Assembly (NCBI RefSeq): GCF_000420485.1
Contig: NZ_ATVA01000011.1
Coordinates: 62,001 to 126,000 of the forward strand
Reading direction: 5' to 3'
Source: Paucidesulfovibrio longus DSM 6739
GTDB taxonomy: Bacteria > Desulfobacterota > Desulfovibrionia > Desulfovibrionales > Desulfovibrionaceae
DNA: 64,000 nt
Notes under the pieces: generated by a model
Seen by the model: only the letters and a program-made list of their open reading frames with translations
What the model was told of the DNA's origin: nothing
The model's database searches: none
Shown here: positions 1 through 7,637 of the stretch, piece after piece
Numbering within the stretch: the stretch's first letter is position 1
How the letters are laid out: each line of letters starts with the position of its first letter
Made by a program: the position numbers and the translations under genes

Positions 1-209
1 TCCAGCTCGAGCCGCAGGCCGGGGTTTTGCGCCGCCGCGAAAAGATCGCCGGGGGGGATGGGCTTGCCCGTGGCGGAATCCGTGGCCCGGCAAAGCGCCT
101 CCACTCCGAAGACCGAACCCCGTCGCAGGGAGACCAGAGGCTGGAAGTGGATTTCGATGCCGTCGGAGTCGAGCACTCCGCGAACCAGCTCGGCGTCGAG
201 GCAGAACAT
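1..209 (-). CDS. EAL-domain protein, N-terminal fragment cut by window edge
   Basis: Only the first 69 codons are in the window; the gene runs off the left edge. The start codon at 209 follows a clear AGGAG ribosome site. The protein begins almost directly with an EAL domain: IHFQPLVSL at residues 20-28 and the signature Glu-Ala-Leu at 37-39 (GVEALCRA). EAL domains hydrolyse cyclic di-GMP or, when degenerate, bind it. No N-terminal sensor or membrane segment precedes the domain, so any partner domain must be C-terminal. Whether the remaining metal-binding residues are intact cannot be seen. It lies in the same direction as amtB-glnB but beyond their terminator. Confidence 0.75.
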   Translation of the reverse strand, partial: MFCLDAELVRGVLDSDGIEIHFQPLVSLRRGSVFGVEALCRATDSATGKPIPPGDLFAAAQNPGLRLEL

Positions 210-239
210 GGCGGCTCCTGGAGGGGCTGGGTGTGGAAT

Positions 240-272
240 GAAAAAGGCCGGGACGAAAAGTCCGTCCCGGCC
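240..272 (-). terminator. Rho-independent terminator of amtB-glnB
   Basis: GGCCGGGAC at 246-254 pairs with GTCCCGGCC at 264-272, and on the minus strand the hairpin runs into five T residues. It lies just after the glnB stop. Confidence 0.85.
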
Positions 273-293
273 TCTGGTTGCACTTTCTCTCCG

Positions 294-629
294 CTAGGCC
301 AGGATGTTTTCCTCGCCGGTGCGGATGCGCACGGCCTTGGCCACGTCCAGGACGAAGACCACGCCGTCGCCTTCCTTGCCGGTCTGCGCGGATTCGCGGA
401 TCACGGCCACGGCCACGTCGGCCTTGTCGCTGGGCAGGCCCAGCTCGATGCGGACTTTCTTGAGCAGATTCACTTCCATGACCACGCCGCGGTAGGTTTC
501 GGTGAATCCCTTCTGACGACCGGACCCCAGGATGTTGGTCACGGAGATGGAGTAGAACCCCTCGGCGTAGAGCGCCTGCTTGACCAGGCTCAGCTGTTCG
601 GGGCGGATATAGGCGATTACGAGCTTCAT
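294..629 (-). CDS. glnB: Nitrogen regulatory protein PII (GlnB/GlnK family) lacking Tyr51
   Basis: This 111-residue protein matches the length and fold signature of PII signal transducers, trimers that bind ATP/ADP and 2-oxoglutarate and dock onto the ammonium channel AmtB. The T-loop (residues 37-54) keeps GRQKG and the conserved ETYRG segment with Tyr46, but the position of the classical uridylylation residue Tyr51 is Met. The B-loop TGKEGDG near residue 83 is present. The gene follows amtB by 40 bases with an AAGGAGG site, so the pair is one operon. I infer a GlnK-like role in blocking AmtB that works by ligand binding rather than by uridylylation. Confidence 0.93.
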   Translation of the reverse strand: MKLVIAYIRPEQLSLVKQALYAEGFYSISVTNILGSGRQKGFTETYRGVVMEVNLLKKVRIELGLPSDKADVAVAVIRESAQTGKEGDGVVFVLDVAKAVRIRTGEENILA

Positions 630-669
630 TATTGATGTCCTCCTTGTTGGCTTCGTTAGTCTGCGCCGT

Positions 670-2034
670 TTACTCGACCGTGAAGACCTGGAAGCCGTTG
701 TAGGCCTCGGAGCCGTGCTCGGAGATATCCAGACCCTTGCGTTCTTCCTCGGGGCTGACGCGCACTCCGAAGATGGCCTTGACGATGGAGAAGGTCAGGT
801 AGCCCATGCCGAAGGCCCAGACGAAGAAGGCGGCCACGCCCACGGCCTGCACGCCGAGCTGGGCCGCGCCGCCGCCGTAGAAGAGGCCGCCGTCCACGTT
901 GAACAGACCGCAGGCCAGGGTGCCCCAGGCGCCGCAGACGCCGTGCACGGACACCGCGCCGACCGGGTCGTCGATCTTGAGAACCTTGTCGATGAAGTCG
1001 ACGGACAGGACGACCAGCACGCCGGCGATCAGGCCGATGACGATGGACGCGGCCGGGGTTACCGTGGCGCAGGGCGCGGTGATGCCCACCAGGCCCGCCA
1101 GGGCGCCGTTCATGCTCATGGACATGTCGGGCTTGCCGTAGCGCAGCCAGGAGAAGATCAGGGCCGCAAGGGAGCCGCCGCAGCCGGCCAGGGAAGTGTT
1201 CATGGCGATCAGGCCGATGGAGCTGTCCGCGGTGGTGGTGGAGCCGGGGTTGAAGCCGAACCAGCCGAACCAGAGGATGAACACGCCGAGCGCGGCCAGG
1301 GGAATGTTGTGGCCGGGAATGGCGCGGGCCTTGCCGTCCTCGCTGTACTTGCCCAGACGGGGACCGACCACGATGGCGCCGGCCAGAGCGACCCAGCCGC
1401 CCACGGAGTGGACCACGGAGGAGCCGGCGAAGTCGCAGAAGGCCACGGAGAAGGTGGACTCAAGCCAGCCCGCGTCGCCGAAGAGGCTGCCCCAGGCCCA
1501 GTGGCCGGAGATGGGGTAGATCAGGCCGGTGACGATGCAGGAAACGATGATGTAGGAGCCGAACTTGGTGCGCTCGGCGATGCCGCCCGAAACGATGGTG
1601 GCCGAGGTGGCCGCGAACACGGACTGGAAGAACCAGAAGGTGTAGGCCCAGGGCAGGTCGGCCTCTTCCACGCCGCCGAGGGCGAAGTGCGAGAAGCCGA
1701 CGTACTCGGAGCCCAGGCCGAACATCAGGCCGAAGCCGAAGAGATAGAAGATGATCTGCCCGGCGCCGAAGTCCAGGAAGTTCTTCATCATGATGTTGCC
1801 GGCGCTTTTGGCGCGGGTGAAGCCGCACTCGACGCACGCGAATCCGGCCTGCATGAACATGACCAGGATGGCCGCGATGAGCGTCCAAAGAATGTTGGCG
1901 TTGTCCTGAGTGAGCATTTCAGGGGCGGCGTCCTGCGCCATGGCGAGGGACGGGATCAGGGTCAGGGCCAGGGCGATGGCCCCTGTGGCGAGTCCGGACG
2001 GGACTCCCTTGCGCGACCGATACAGGTTAAACAT
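670..2034 (-). CDS. amtB: Ammonium transporter AmtB
   Basis: The 454-residue product is a full-length Amt/Rh channel of the inner membrane that moves ammonium or ammonia into the cell. It starts with a cleavable signal sequence (residues 1-33, ending AMA) and carries the usual eleven membrane segments. The two pore histidines of the family are visible at H209 (SSVVHSVGG) and H364 (VSVHGVCG). The start has a strong AGGAGGAG site. It is the first gene of the amtB-glnB operon, under a sigma-54 type promoter 51 bases upstream, as expected for a nitrogen-limitation gene. Confidence 0.96.
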   Translation of the reverse strand: MFNLYRSRKGVPSGLATGAIALALTLIPSLAMAQDAAPEMLTQDNANILWTLIAAILVMFMQAGFACVECGFTRAKSAGNIMMKNFLDFGAGQIIFYLFGFGLMFGLGSEYVGFSHFALGGVEEADLPWAYTFWFFQSVFAATSATIVSGGIAERTKFGSYIIVSCIVTGLIYPISGHWAWGSLFGDAGWLESTFSVAFCDFAGSSVVHSVGGWVALAGAIVVGPRLGKYSEDGKARAIPGHNIPLAALGVFILWFGWFGFNPGSTTTADSSIGLIAMNTSLAGCGGSLAALIFSWLRYGKPDMSMSMNGALAGLVGITAPCATVTPAASIVIGLIAGVLVVLSVDFIDKVLKIDDPVGAVSVHGVCGAWGTLACGLFNVDGGLFYGGGAAQLGVQAVGVAAFFVWAFGMGYLTFSIVKAIFGVRVSPEEERKGLDISEHGSEAYNGFQVFTVE

Positions 2035-2084
2035 GCGACGACTCCTCCTGTTGGGGGGTTGGCGTTGGTTACTGCACTCCTAAG

Positions 2085-2099
2085 GCAATCGCCGTGCCA
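2085..2099 (-). promoter_or_regulatory. Sigma-54 (RpoN) promoter of amtB-glnB
   Basis: The minus strand reads TGGCACGGCGATTGC, a perfect -24/-12 element (TGGCAC, five bases, TTGC). It sits about 50 bases before the amtB start and is backed by AT-rich DNA (2105-2300) where an activator and IHF could bind. An NtrC-like activator is expected but not identified. Confidence 0.9.
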
Positions 2100-3032
2100 A
2101 CATTGATAATTGTCTGTATTTATTGAATTTGTTAGTATCTTGCCTGAAATACTTGTTTCAAAAATGTTAAAAAATGACAAAAATAGTCTCGCAAAAAATA
2201 AGAGAAAAACAAAATTGTAAATTCTAAAAGATATAAATCTGGCCTTGCTCGAGATATTGTTCGATTATGTAAATATCTTTTAATATTGAGCTGTTATCTT
2301 GGTATTTGCGTGTGGATTGCAATGGGCAACAGGAAGTGGATGCGTTACCGATCTCCGGATTCGAATCATTTCCGTAAAGAACCATTCGTTATGCCGCATC
2401 TTTTTTTGCCTCGAACATTTGTGGCGGCCAACGTGGAGAGCAGTTTGCATTTTGGTTTTTTGTTGATGGAGTTGGCTGATTTTGAGTATAATGTCTGTTT
2501 TATTGTTCGATTATATGCGCGATAGTGGTATGTAGTCATGATTTTGCGCGAATAAATGCGGTAAAATTGTCCGAATAGTCGCAAAATTGCTAGTCCAGAA
2601 CTTTTGCGGCGAATCCGCCAAGCGAGCGCCCAGCCTTGCGGATGCGCGCGTTTGCGTGTTCCTCACGGGCCGGTTCCGCCCTTTGCGGCGGGAAAACCAG
2701 AACGCACGGGCCTGGTCCGGCGTCCGGCAAATATGGAACGGGATCGCTGTCCGCTTCGGTGCGGCGGCAAGTCGAGGCGTGGAGTGGCCAGGCTGTAGCG
2801 TGCGAAGCTGGAGATCTGGATCGGTGGTCGAGGTCGTTGGGCAGGTTTGTCGGGCATGATTGCCGGGCGTGGGCGTTGGGCGGGGGCGGCATGGAAGAGC
2901 GTCGGCGGTTCGTTTTTGCCGGGCTTGGTTCTCCAATGCGTCCGATCCTTTTCTGCCAAGCGGGGCGGACCATTCGGGGCGTGCCGGGGAGCAGGCGTGT
3001 GAACGCTCGTTTCGGCTCGAAGACCCTGTTCT
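2100..3032. other. Long non-coding interval between amtB and the aromatic operon
   Basis: The first half (2105-2590) is strikingly AT-rich for this genome, with A and T runs; the second half (2600-3030) is GC-rich. Several frames are open in the GC-rich half on both strands (up to 170 codons), but their translations are Arg/Pro-rich, none has a good ribosome site with a recognisable product, and all frames are open together, as expected by chance at high GC. The left part probably holds enhancer sites for the sigma-54 promoter. No RNA gene is recognised. Confidence 0.5.
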
Positions 3033-3093
3033 TTGTGACTATTGTGTTCTTTCTAAAAAATGTGTTGACAGTATCGAGGCGTATGAAGTAGCT
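3033..3093 (+). promoter_or_regulatory. Candidate promoter(s) of the aromatic operon
   Basis: Two weak options are visible. TTGTGA at 3033-3038 lies 15 bases before TAAAAA at 3054-3059. A perfect -35 TTGACA lies at 3065-3070, but the hexamer 17 bases on (GTAGCT) is a poor -10, and its start point would fall almost on the leader ATG. The sequence does not decide between them. Confidence 0.35.
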
Positions 3094-3100
3094 CCAAACC

Positions 3101-3193
3101 ATGAACTCCCTCCGTGACCTCGGCGTCTTCGCCTCCTTTTATTTTTGGTATTGGTTTAGCCGCGTCTGCGGTCACGGGAGAGGTACAGCCTAA
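3101..3193 (+). CDS. Aromatic-rich leader peptide of the aro-trp operon
   Basis: A 30-codon reading frame (ATG 3101, TAA 3191-3193) precedes the operon by 111 bases. Codons 13-19 encode Phe-Tyr-Phe-Trp-Tyr-Trp-Phe, a density of the three aromatic amino acids that is very unlikely by chance; Phe10 adds one more. An in-frame TAG at 3089 fixes ATG 3101 as the only upstream start. The ribosome site is weak. The frame overlaps RNA segments that can form alternative hairpins with the terminator at 3220-3253, the arrangement of classical attenuation leaders (trpL, pheL). Here one peptide appears to sense Phe, Tyr and Trp together, matching an operon that makes all three. Confidence 0.85.
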   Translation: MNSLRDLGVFASFYFWYWFSRVCGHGRGTA

Positions 3194-3257
3194 CATACGG
3201 GTTTTGGGTAAATCTCTTCAAAGGGGCCGCAGGCGAAAGCCGGCGGCCCCTTTGTCT
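3111..3257 (+). promoter_or_regulatory. Transcription attenuator of the aro-trp operon
   Basis: Three pairings can be drawn by eye. Segment 1 (CCGTGACC, 3112-3119) pairs perfectly with segment 2 (GGTCACGG, 3170-3177). Segment 2 (3163-3173) alternatively pairs over 11 bases, two of them G-U, with segment 3 (3225-3235). Segment 3 also forms the terminator stem with segment 4: bases 3220-3230 with 3243-3253, plus GGC/GCC around a GAAA loop, followed by a T-rich stretch (TTTGTCTT). 1:2 favours 3:4 (stop); 2:3 prevents it (go). The aromatic codons lie between segments 1 and 2, so a ribosome stalled there would mask 1 and favour antitermination. Confidence 0.82.
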
Positions 3258-3304
3258 TGACGAGCCCCCGGTGCCTGCGGTCCGCAACCTAACGGAGTAG
3301 TGCC

Positions 3305-4102
3305 ATGCACATCGGGAAAGCGATTCGACTTGAGCGGATTTTCAACCGCGACACGGGCAGGACCATCGTGGTGCCCATGGATCACGGCATGACCGTCGGA
3401 CCCATCGAGGGCATCGAGGACATGCGCGAGGCCGTGAGCAGGATCGTGGAAGGCGGGGCCAACGCCGTGCTCGAACACAAGGGCAACGTCCGCTGCGGCC
3501 ACCGGGCCAAGGGCCGCGACATCGGCCTGATCGTTCATCTTTCCGCCTCCACCTGCATGTCTCCCCGTCCCAACTACAAGGGCCTCGTGGCCTCTGTCGA
3601 AGACGCCATCTGCCTCGGCGCGGACGCGGTCAGCGTGCATCTCAACCTCGGCGACGACAACGAGACGGACATGCTGCGCGACGTGGGCCGGGTGGCCACG
3701 GAGTGCAACCGCTGGGGCATGCCCATGCTGGCCATGGTCTACGCGCGCGGCCCCAAGGTCGGCAACGAGTACGATCCAAAGGTCGTGGCCCATTGCGCCC
3801 GCGTGGGCACCGAGCTCGGCGCGGACGTGGTCAAGGTCAACTACACGGGCGACCCCGAAACCTTCTCCAAGGTCACGGACGCCTGCTGCGTGCCCGTGGT
3901 CATCGCGGGCGGACCCAAGATGAACAGCACGCGCGAATTTTTGCAGATGGTGCACGACTCCCTGACCGCAGGCGGCGCGGGCCTTTCCGTGGGGCGCAAC
4001 GTCTTCCAGCACGCCGAGGTGGTCCGGCTGGTCCAGGCCCTGTCCAAGGTGGTCCACGAGGATCTGGATGTGGACGATGCCCTTGCCCTGGTCGAAAAAT
4101 AG
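3305..4102 (+). CDS. 2-amino-3,7-dideoxy-D-threo-hept-6-ulosonate (ADH) synthase, AroA'
   Basis: The 265-residue protein belongs to the class I aldolase family of archaeal ADH synthases. It condenses L-aspartate semialdehyde with a deoxy-ketohexose phosphate, replacing DAHP synthase as the entry to 3-dehydroquinate. Visible signatures are VPMDHGM at 23-29 with the family Asp26, and GADVVKVNY at 172-180 with the probable Schiff-base Lys177. The gene starts the operon just after the attenuator and is followed by its pathway partner, dehydroquinate synthase II. This pair is known from methanogens and Desulfovibrio-type bacteria. A generic fructose-bisphosphate aldolase is the alternative, but the neighbour makes that unlikely. 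Confidence 0.92.
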   Translation: MHIGKAIRLERIFNRDTGRTIVVPMDHGMTVGPIEGIEDMREAVSRIVEGGANAVLEHKGNVRCGHRAKGRDIGLIVHLSASTCMSPRPNYKGLVASVEDAICLGADAVSVHLNLGDDNETDMLRDVGRVATECNRWGMPMLAMVYARGPKVGNEYDPKVVAHCARVGTELGADVVKVNYTGDPETFSKVTDACCVPVVIAGGPKMNSTREFLQMVHDSLTAGGAGLSVGRNVFQHAEVVRLVQALSKVVHEDLDVDDALALVEK

Positions 4103-4120
4103 CTCCGCGAGTACAATGCA

Positions 4121-5104
4121 ATGAAAAAGATCATCTTCAAGGCCATTCCCTTTGACAAGCATCTGCTGACGCTGGCGCTGGAATCCGGCGTGGACGCGGT
4201 CATGGTCGAGCCGGACCGCGTGGACGACGTGCTCGCGCTGGGCCGGGTCCAGGTCGTGACCGAAACCGAGATGCCGACCCAGGCCGTCAACGAAAAGGCG
4301 GACGAGGAAGAGGCCGTGCGGCGCATGTGCGCCGGGGAAAATATCGTTCTCGCCGAGGGCTGGGAGATCATCCCCCTGGAAAACATCCTGGCCCAGGTGG
4401 CGGACGTGGCCGTGGAAGCGGATTCGCTGAAGCGGGCCAGGCTGGCCGCGGGCGTGCTGGAACGCGGCGTGTCCTGCGTCGTGGTCCTGCCCCAGGCCGC
4501 CGCCGATCTCAAGGCCATCGTATCCGAACTCAAACTCTCGCAGGGCAAGATGCAGCTTTCCAAAGCCACGGTCACGGCCATCGAGCCAGCGGGCCTCGGC
4601 CACCGCGTCTGCGTGGACACCATTTCCATGCTGCGGCGCGGCCAGGGCATGCTCGTGGGCAATTCCTCGGCCTTCACCTTCCTGGTGCACGCCGAAACCG
4701 AATCCAACCCGTATGTGGCGGCCCGGCCTTTCCGGGTCAATGCGGGAGCCGTGCACGCCTATGCGCAGATGCCCGGCGACAAGACTGCGTATCTGGAAGA
4801 GCTGGCCGCGGGCCGCGACGTGCTCATCGTGGACGCGCAGGGCGACACCTCCCTGGCCACGGTGGGCCGGGTCAAGGTCGAGGTCCGGCCCATGCTGCTG
4901 ATCAAGGCGCGGGTGGACGGTCCGGAGGGGCCGGTGGAAGGCCAGGTCTTTTTGCAGAACGCGGAGACCATCCGCGTGGTCCGCGCGGACGGCTCGCCCG
5001 TGAGCGTCGTCACGCTCAAGGAAGGCGACGAGATTCTCTGCCGCACGGACGCGGCGGGCCGCCATTTCGGCATGCGCATCAAAGAGGACATCAAGGAAGG
5101 CTAG
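4121..5104 (+). CDS. 3-dehydroquinate synthase II, AroB'
   Basis: The 327-residue product is a full-length archaeal-type dehydroquinate synthase, which uses NAD to deaminate and cyclise ADH to 3-dehydroquinate. The C-terminal half has the family pattern GMLVGNSSAF (near 184-193), SNPYVAARPFRVNAGAVHAY (near 200-219) and DTSLATVGRVKVE (near 245). It follows ADH synthase by 18 bases and is followed by pheA 2 bases after its stop, so the three are translated together. It replaces the unrelated classical AroB. The genes for the next three steps (dehydratase, shikimate dehydrogenase, kinase) are not in this window. Confidence 0.93.
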   Translation: MKKIIFKAIPFDKHLLTLALESGVDAVMVEPDRVDDVLALGRVQVVTETEMPTQAVNEKADEEEAVRRMCAGENIVLAEGWEIIPLENILAQVADVAVEADSLKRARLAAGVLERGVSCVVVLPQAAADLKAIVSELKLSQGKMQLSKATVTAIEPAGLGHRVCVDTISMLRRGQGMLVGNSSAFTFLVHAETESNPYVAARPFRVNAGAVHAYAQMPGDKTAYLEELAAGRDVLIVDAQGDTSLATVGRVKVEVRPMLLIKARVDGPEGPVEGQVFLQNAETIRVVRADGSPVSVVTLKEGDEILCRTDAAGRHFGMRIKEDIKEG

Positions 5105-5106
5105 CC

Positions 5107-6255
5107 ATGACCAAAAGCAGGGAACAAGATGACATCAGCGGTTGGCGAGGCGGCCAGGGCAAAGCCGGCGACGCGGGCGGGCTCGGCGGGCTGCGCGAGC
5201 GCATCGACTCCATCGACGAGAGCATTCTCGAGCTGCTCAACCAGCGGGCCGAGATCAGCCTCGAGGTCGGCCGCTGCAAGGCGGGATCGGACGACCCGAT
5301 CTTCAAGCCGAGCCGGGAGAAAGCCGTGATCACGAGGCTTCAGGTGCTCAACCCCGGCCCGCTGCCGGACCGCCACCTCTACAACATATACCGCGAGATC
5401 ATGTCCTCGTCGCGCCGTCTCCAGCGTCCGGAGCGCGTGCTCTACCTCGGACCGGAGGGTACTTTTTCCTATTTCGCGGGCATCGAGTACATGGGCCACC
5501 TCGCGGAACTGAACCCCAAGCCGAACCTGGAAGAGATCTTCCGGGCCGTGGCCGAGGGGGAGGCCGAGATGGGCATCGTTCCGCTGGAGAACTCGCTCCA
5601 GGGCACCGTGGGCCAGACCGTGGACCTGTTCATGCGCTACCAGGTCTCCATCCAGTCCGAACTCTACTCGCGCATCAGCCATGCGCTGCTTTCCAAGTCG
5701 CGCACGCTTTCCGGCGTCGCCAACGTGTATTCGCACTCGAATCCGCTGGGGCAGTGCGGCGACTGGCTCCAGGCCAACCTTCCGGACGCGCCGCGCCTGC
5801 CCATGTCCAGCACGGCCGCGGCGGCCCGTCTCTGCCAGACGGACGAAAGCGCTGCCGTGGTGGGCCATGTCCGGCTGGCGGAAATGTTCGGGCTGAACAT
5901 CCTGGCGCAGCACATCGAGGATCTGCCGGACAACTGGACCCGTTTCTTCATCATCGGCTCGCGGGCCTGCCAGGAGCAGCACCGGGACAAGACGTCGATT
6001 CTCTTCACCACGCCGGACAAGCCGGGCGCGCTGGCCAAGGCGCTGGAAATCTTCTCCCGCCGCAGCGTGAACCTGAGCAAGCTGGAATCGCGTCCGTTCC
6101 GGGGCGAGCGCTGGAAATACGTGTTCTTCGCGGACCTGGACTGCGACCTCACGGACCCGGCCTTCGACCCGCTGATCCGCGAGCTGCGCGATCATTGCCA
6201 CACCTTGCGCCTGCTCGGTTCCTACCCTGCCGGGCCGCATCTGGAGGGCGTCTAG
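5107..6255 (+). CDS. pheA: Bifunctional chorismate mutase / prephenate dehydratase (P-protein)
   Basis: The 382-residue protein has an N-terminal AroQ chorismate mutase (about 27-105, LRERIDSIDESILELLNQRAEI pattern), a prephenate dehydratase domain (about 110-285, YLGPEGTFS at 113-121 and the catalytic Thr-Arg-Phe at 278-280) and a C-terminal ACT domain (about 295-370) with the GAL and ESRP (327-330) motifs of phenylalanine feedback binding. It makes phenylpyruvate from chorismate. The ATG at 5107 is two bases after the preceding stop. Residues 1-26 are a polar, Gly-rich extension. The intact ACT domain implies allosteric control in addition to attenuation. Confidence 0.95.
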   Translation: MTKSREQDDISGWRGGQGKAGDAGGLGGLRERIDSIDESILELLNQRAEISLEVGRCKAGSDDPIFKPSREKAVITRLQVLNPGPLPDRHLYNIYREIMSSSRRLQRPERVLYLGPEGTFSYFAGIEYMGHLAELNPKPNLEEIFRAVAEGEAEMGIVPLENSLQGTVGQTVDLFMRYQVSIQSELYSRISHALLSKSRTLSGVANVYSHSNPLGQCGDWLQANLPDAPRLPMSSTAAAARLCQTDESAAVVGHVRLAEMFGLNILAQHIEDLPDNWTRFFIIGSRACQEQHRDKTSILFTTPDKPGALAKALEIFSRRSVNLSKLESRPFRGERWKYVFFADLDCDLTDPAFDPLIRELRDHCHTLRLLGSYPAGPHLEGV

Positions 6256-6256
6256 C

Positions 6257-7630
6257 ATGGAGGGGAATATGGAAATCGTCACGGTTACGGCTCCGGCCTC
6301 CAAGTCCCTTTCGCACCGCGCGCTCATCGCGGCGGCGCTTTCCAGGGGCGAGAGCGTCGTGGAGCAGGCCCTGCAGAGCGTGGACATCGAGATAACGCGT
6401 CACTGCCTGGAGGCCGCCGGGGCCGTGATCGTGGGCAGCGGCCCGGAACTGCGCGTTTCTGGATTCAAGGAAGGGCCGCTCGGCGGCGGCCAGGGCCAGG
6501 ACGCCAAGGGACGGGGAGAACCGATAGACATTTTCGTCAACGAATCCGGAACGTCCTGCCGCCTGCTCACGGCGGTGCTGGCCGCGGGCCAGGGCACCTT
6601 CAAGGTGCACGGCGCGGCGCGCATGCACGAGCGGCCCATCGGCGAGCTGGCCTCGGCGCTGGAAAAGCTGGGCACGCGCTTCCGGTGGCTGGACAAGCCG
6701 GGCTGCCCGCCCTGCGTCATCGAGGCGTCGGGCCTTTCCGGCGGCGAGGTGGAGATCAGCCTGGAGGAATCCAGCCAATACCTTTCCGGCCTGCTTCTGG
6801 CCGCGCCCCTGGCGCGGGGAACCGTGACCATCAGCCTGACCGGGAAGAAAGCCCTGTCCTGGCCCTACGTGGCCCTGACCCTGCGGGTCATGCAGGACCA
6901 CCGCATCGATTTCGAGGTCCAGAGCCTGGACGACGGCGGCGAGTGGGTCGCCGTGCCCTGGCGGGCGCTGAAGAGCGCGGAGCCGGGACGCATCCGCTTC
7001 GTTGTCCGGCCCGGCGAGTACGATGTCGCGGACTACCGCGTGGAAGGCGACTGGAGCAACGGCTCCTACCTGCTGGCCGCCGGGGCGCTCGGCCCCGCGC
7101 CGGTGCGGGTGGAGGGGCTGCACGCGGACTCGCTCCAGGGCGACCGGGCCATCCTGGACATCCTCGGCCAGATGGGCGCGTCCATCAAGACGGACTTCAC
7201 GGGCGTGACCGCCGGTCCTGCCCGGCTGCGGGGCGTTCGCGCGGACATGGGCCGCTGCCCGGACCTCGTGCCCACCGTGGCCGTGGCCGCCGCCTTCGCC
7301 CACGGCGAAACGGTCATCAGCGGGGTGCCGCACCTGCGCATCAAGGAATGCGACCGCTTGGCGGCCATGCGGACGCAATTGTCCCGCGCTGGCTGCGAGA
7401 TCGAGGAAACCGAGGAAGGGCTGCGCATCCTGGGACGGGGGCCGGAAGGCCTGCGGGCCGGGCGGGTCGAGCTGAGCACCTTCGGCGACCATCGCATCGC
7501 CATGAGCCTTTCCCTGCTTGCGTTCGCGGGCGTGGATGTGGTCCTGGACGATCCGCAGTGCGTATCCAAGTCCTACCCGGGATTCTGGCAGGACTGGGCC
7601 ATGGTCGCGCCGAAGGGCGGAAGGGAGTAG
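6257..7630 (+). CDS. aroA: 3-phosphoshikimate 1-carboxyvinyltransferase (EPSP synthase)
   Basis: The 457-residue protein transfers enolpyruvate to shikimate 3-phosphate. Family motifs are KSLSHRAL (16-23), NESGTSCR (95-102, a variant of the usual N-S/A-GT-x-x-R loop), RPIGEL, and HLRIKECDRL towards the C-terminus. A Gly-rich insertion (GGGQGQDAKG) lies before the GT loop. Two starts are possible: ATG 6257, directly after pheA, or ATG 6269, which has GGAGG five bases upstream and would remove four residues; the second looks slightly better. The gene sits between pheA and tyrA, so the common trunk is mixed with the branches. Confidence 0.94.
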   Translation: MEGNMEIVTVTAPASKSLSHRALIAAALSRGESVVEQALQSVDIEITRHCLEAAGAVIVGSGPELRVSGFKEGPLGGGQGQDAKGRGEPIDIFVNESGTSCRLLTAVLAAGQGTFKVHGAARMHERPIGELASALEKLGTRFRWLDKPGCPPCVIEASGLSGGEVEISLEESSQYLSGLLLAAPLARGTVTISLTGKKALSWPYVALTLRVMQDHRIDFEVQSLDDGGEWVAVPWRALKSAEPGRIRFVVRPGEYDVADYRVEGDWSNGSYLLAAGALGPAPVRVEGLHADSLQGDRAILDILGQMGASIKTDFTGVTAGPARLRGVRADMGRCPDLVPTVAVAAAFAHGETVISGVPHLRIKECDRLAAMRTQLSRAGCEIEETEEGLRILGRGPEGLRAGRVELSTFGDHRIAMSLSLLAFAGVDVVLDDPQCVSKSYPGFWQDWAMVAPKGGRE

Positions 7631-7637
7631 GGCGGCC

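Noticed and set aside
2286-2525. 79-codon plus-strand frame in AT-rich DNA
   Set aside because: No ribosome site, no recognisable pattern and atypical composition; probably chance.
2590-3102. A 170-codon minus-strand frame and several overlapping plus-strand frames before the aromatic operon
   Set aside because: All frames are open at once in GC-rich DNA, the translations are Arg/Pro-rich without any family pattern, and the longest would run antisense across the leader peptide.
3218-5065. 615-codon minus-strand frame opposite the first two aro genes
   Set aside because: Antisense shadow of two well-supported genes; its His/Gly/Ala-rich translation is the usual artefact of codon bias.
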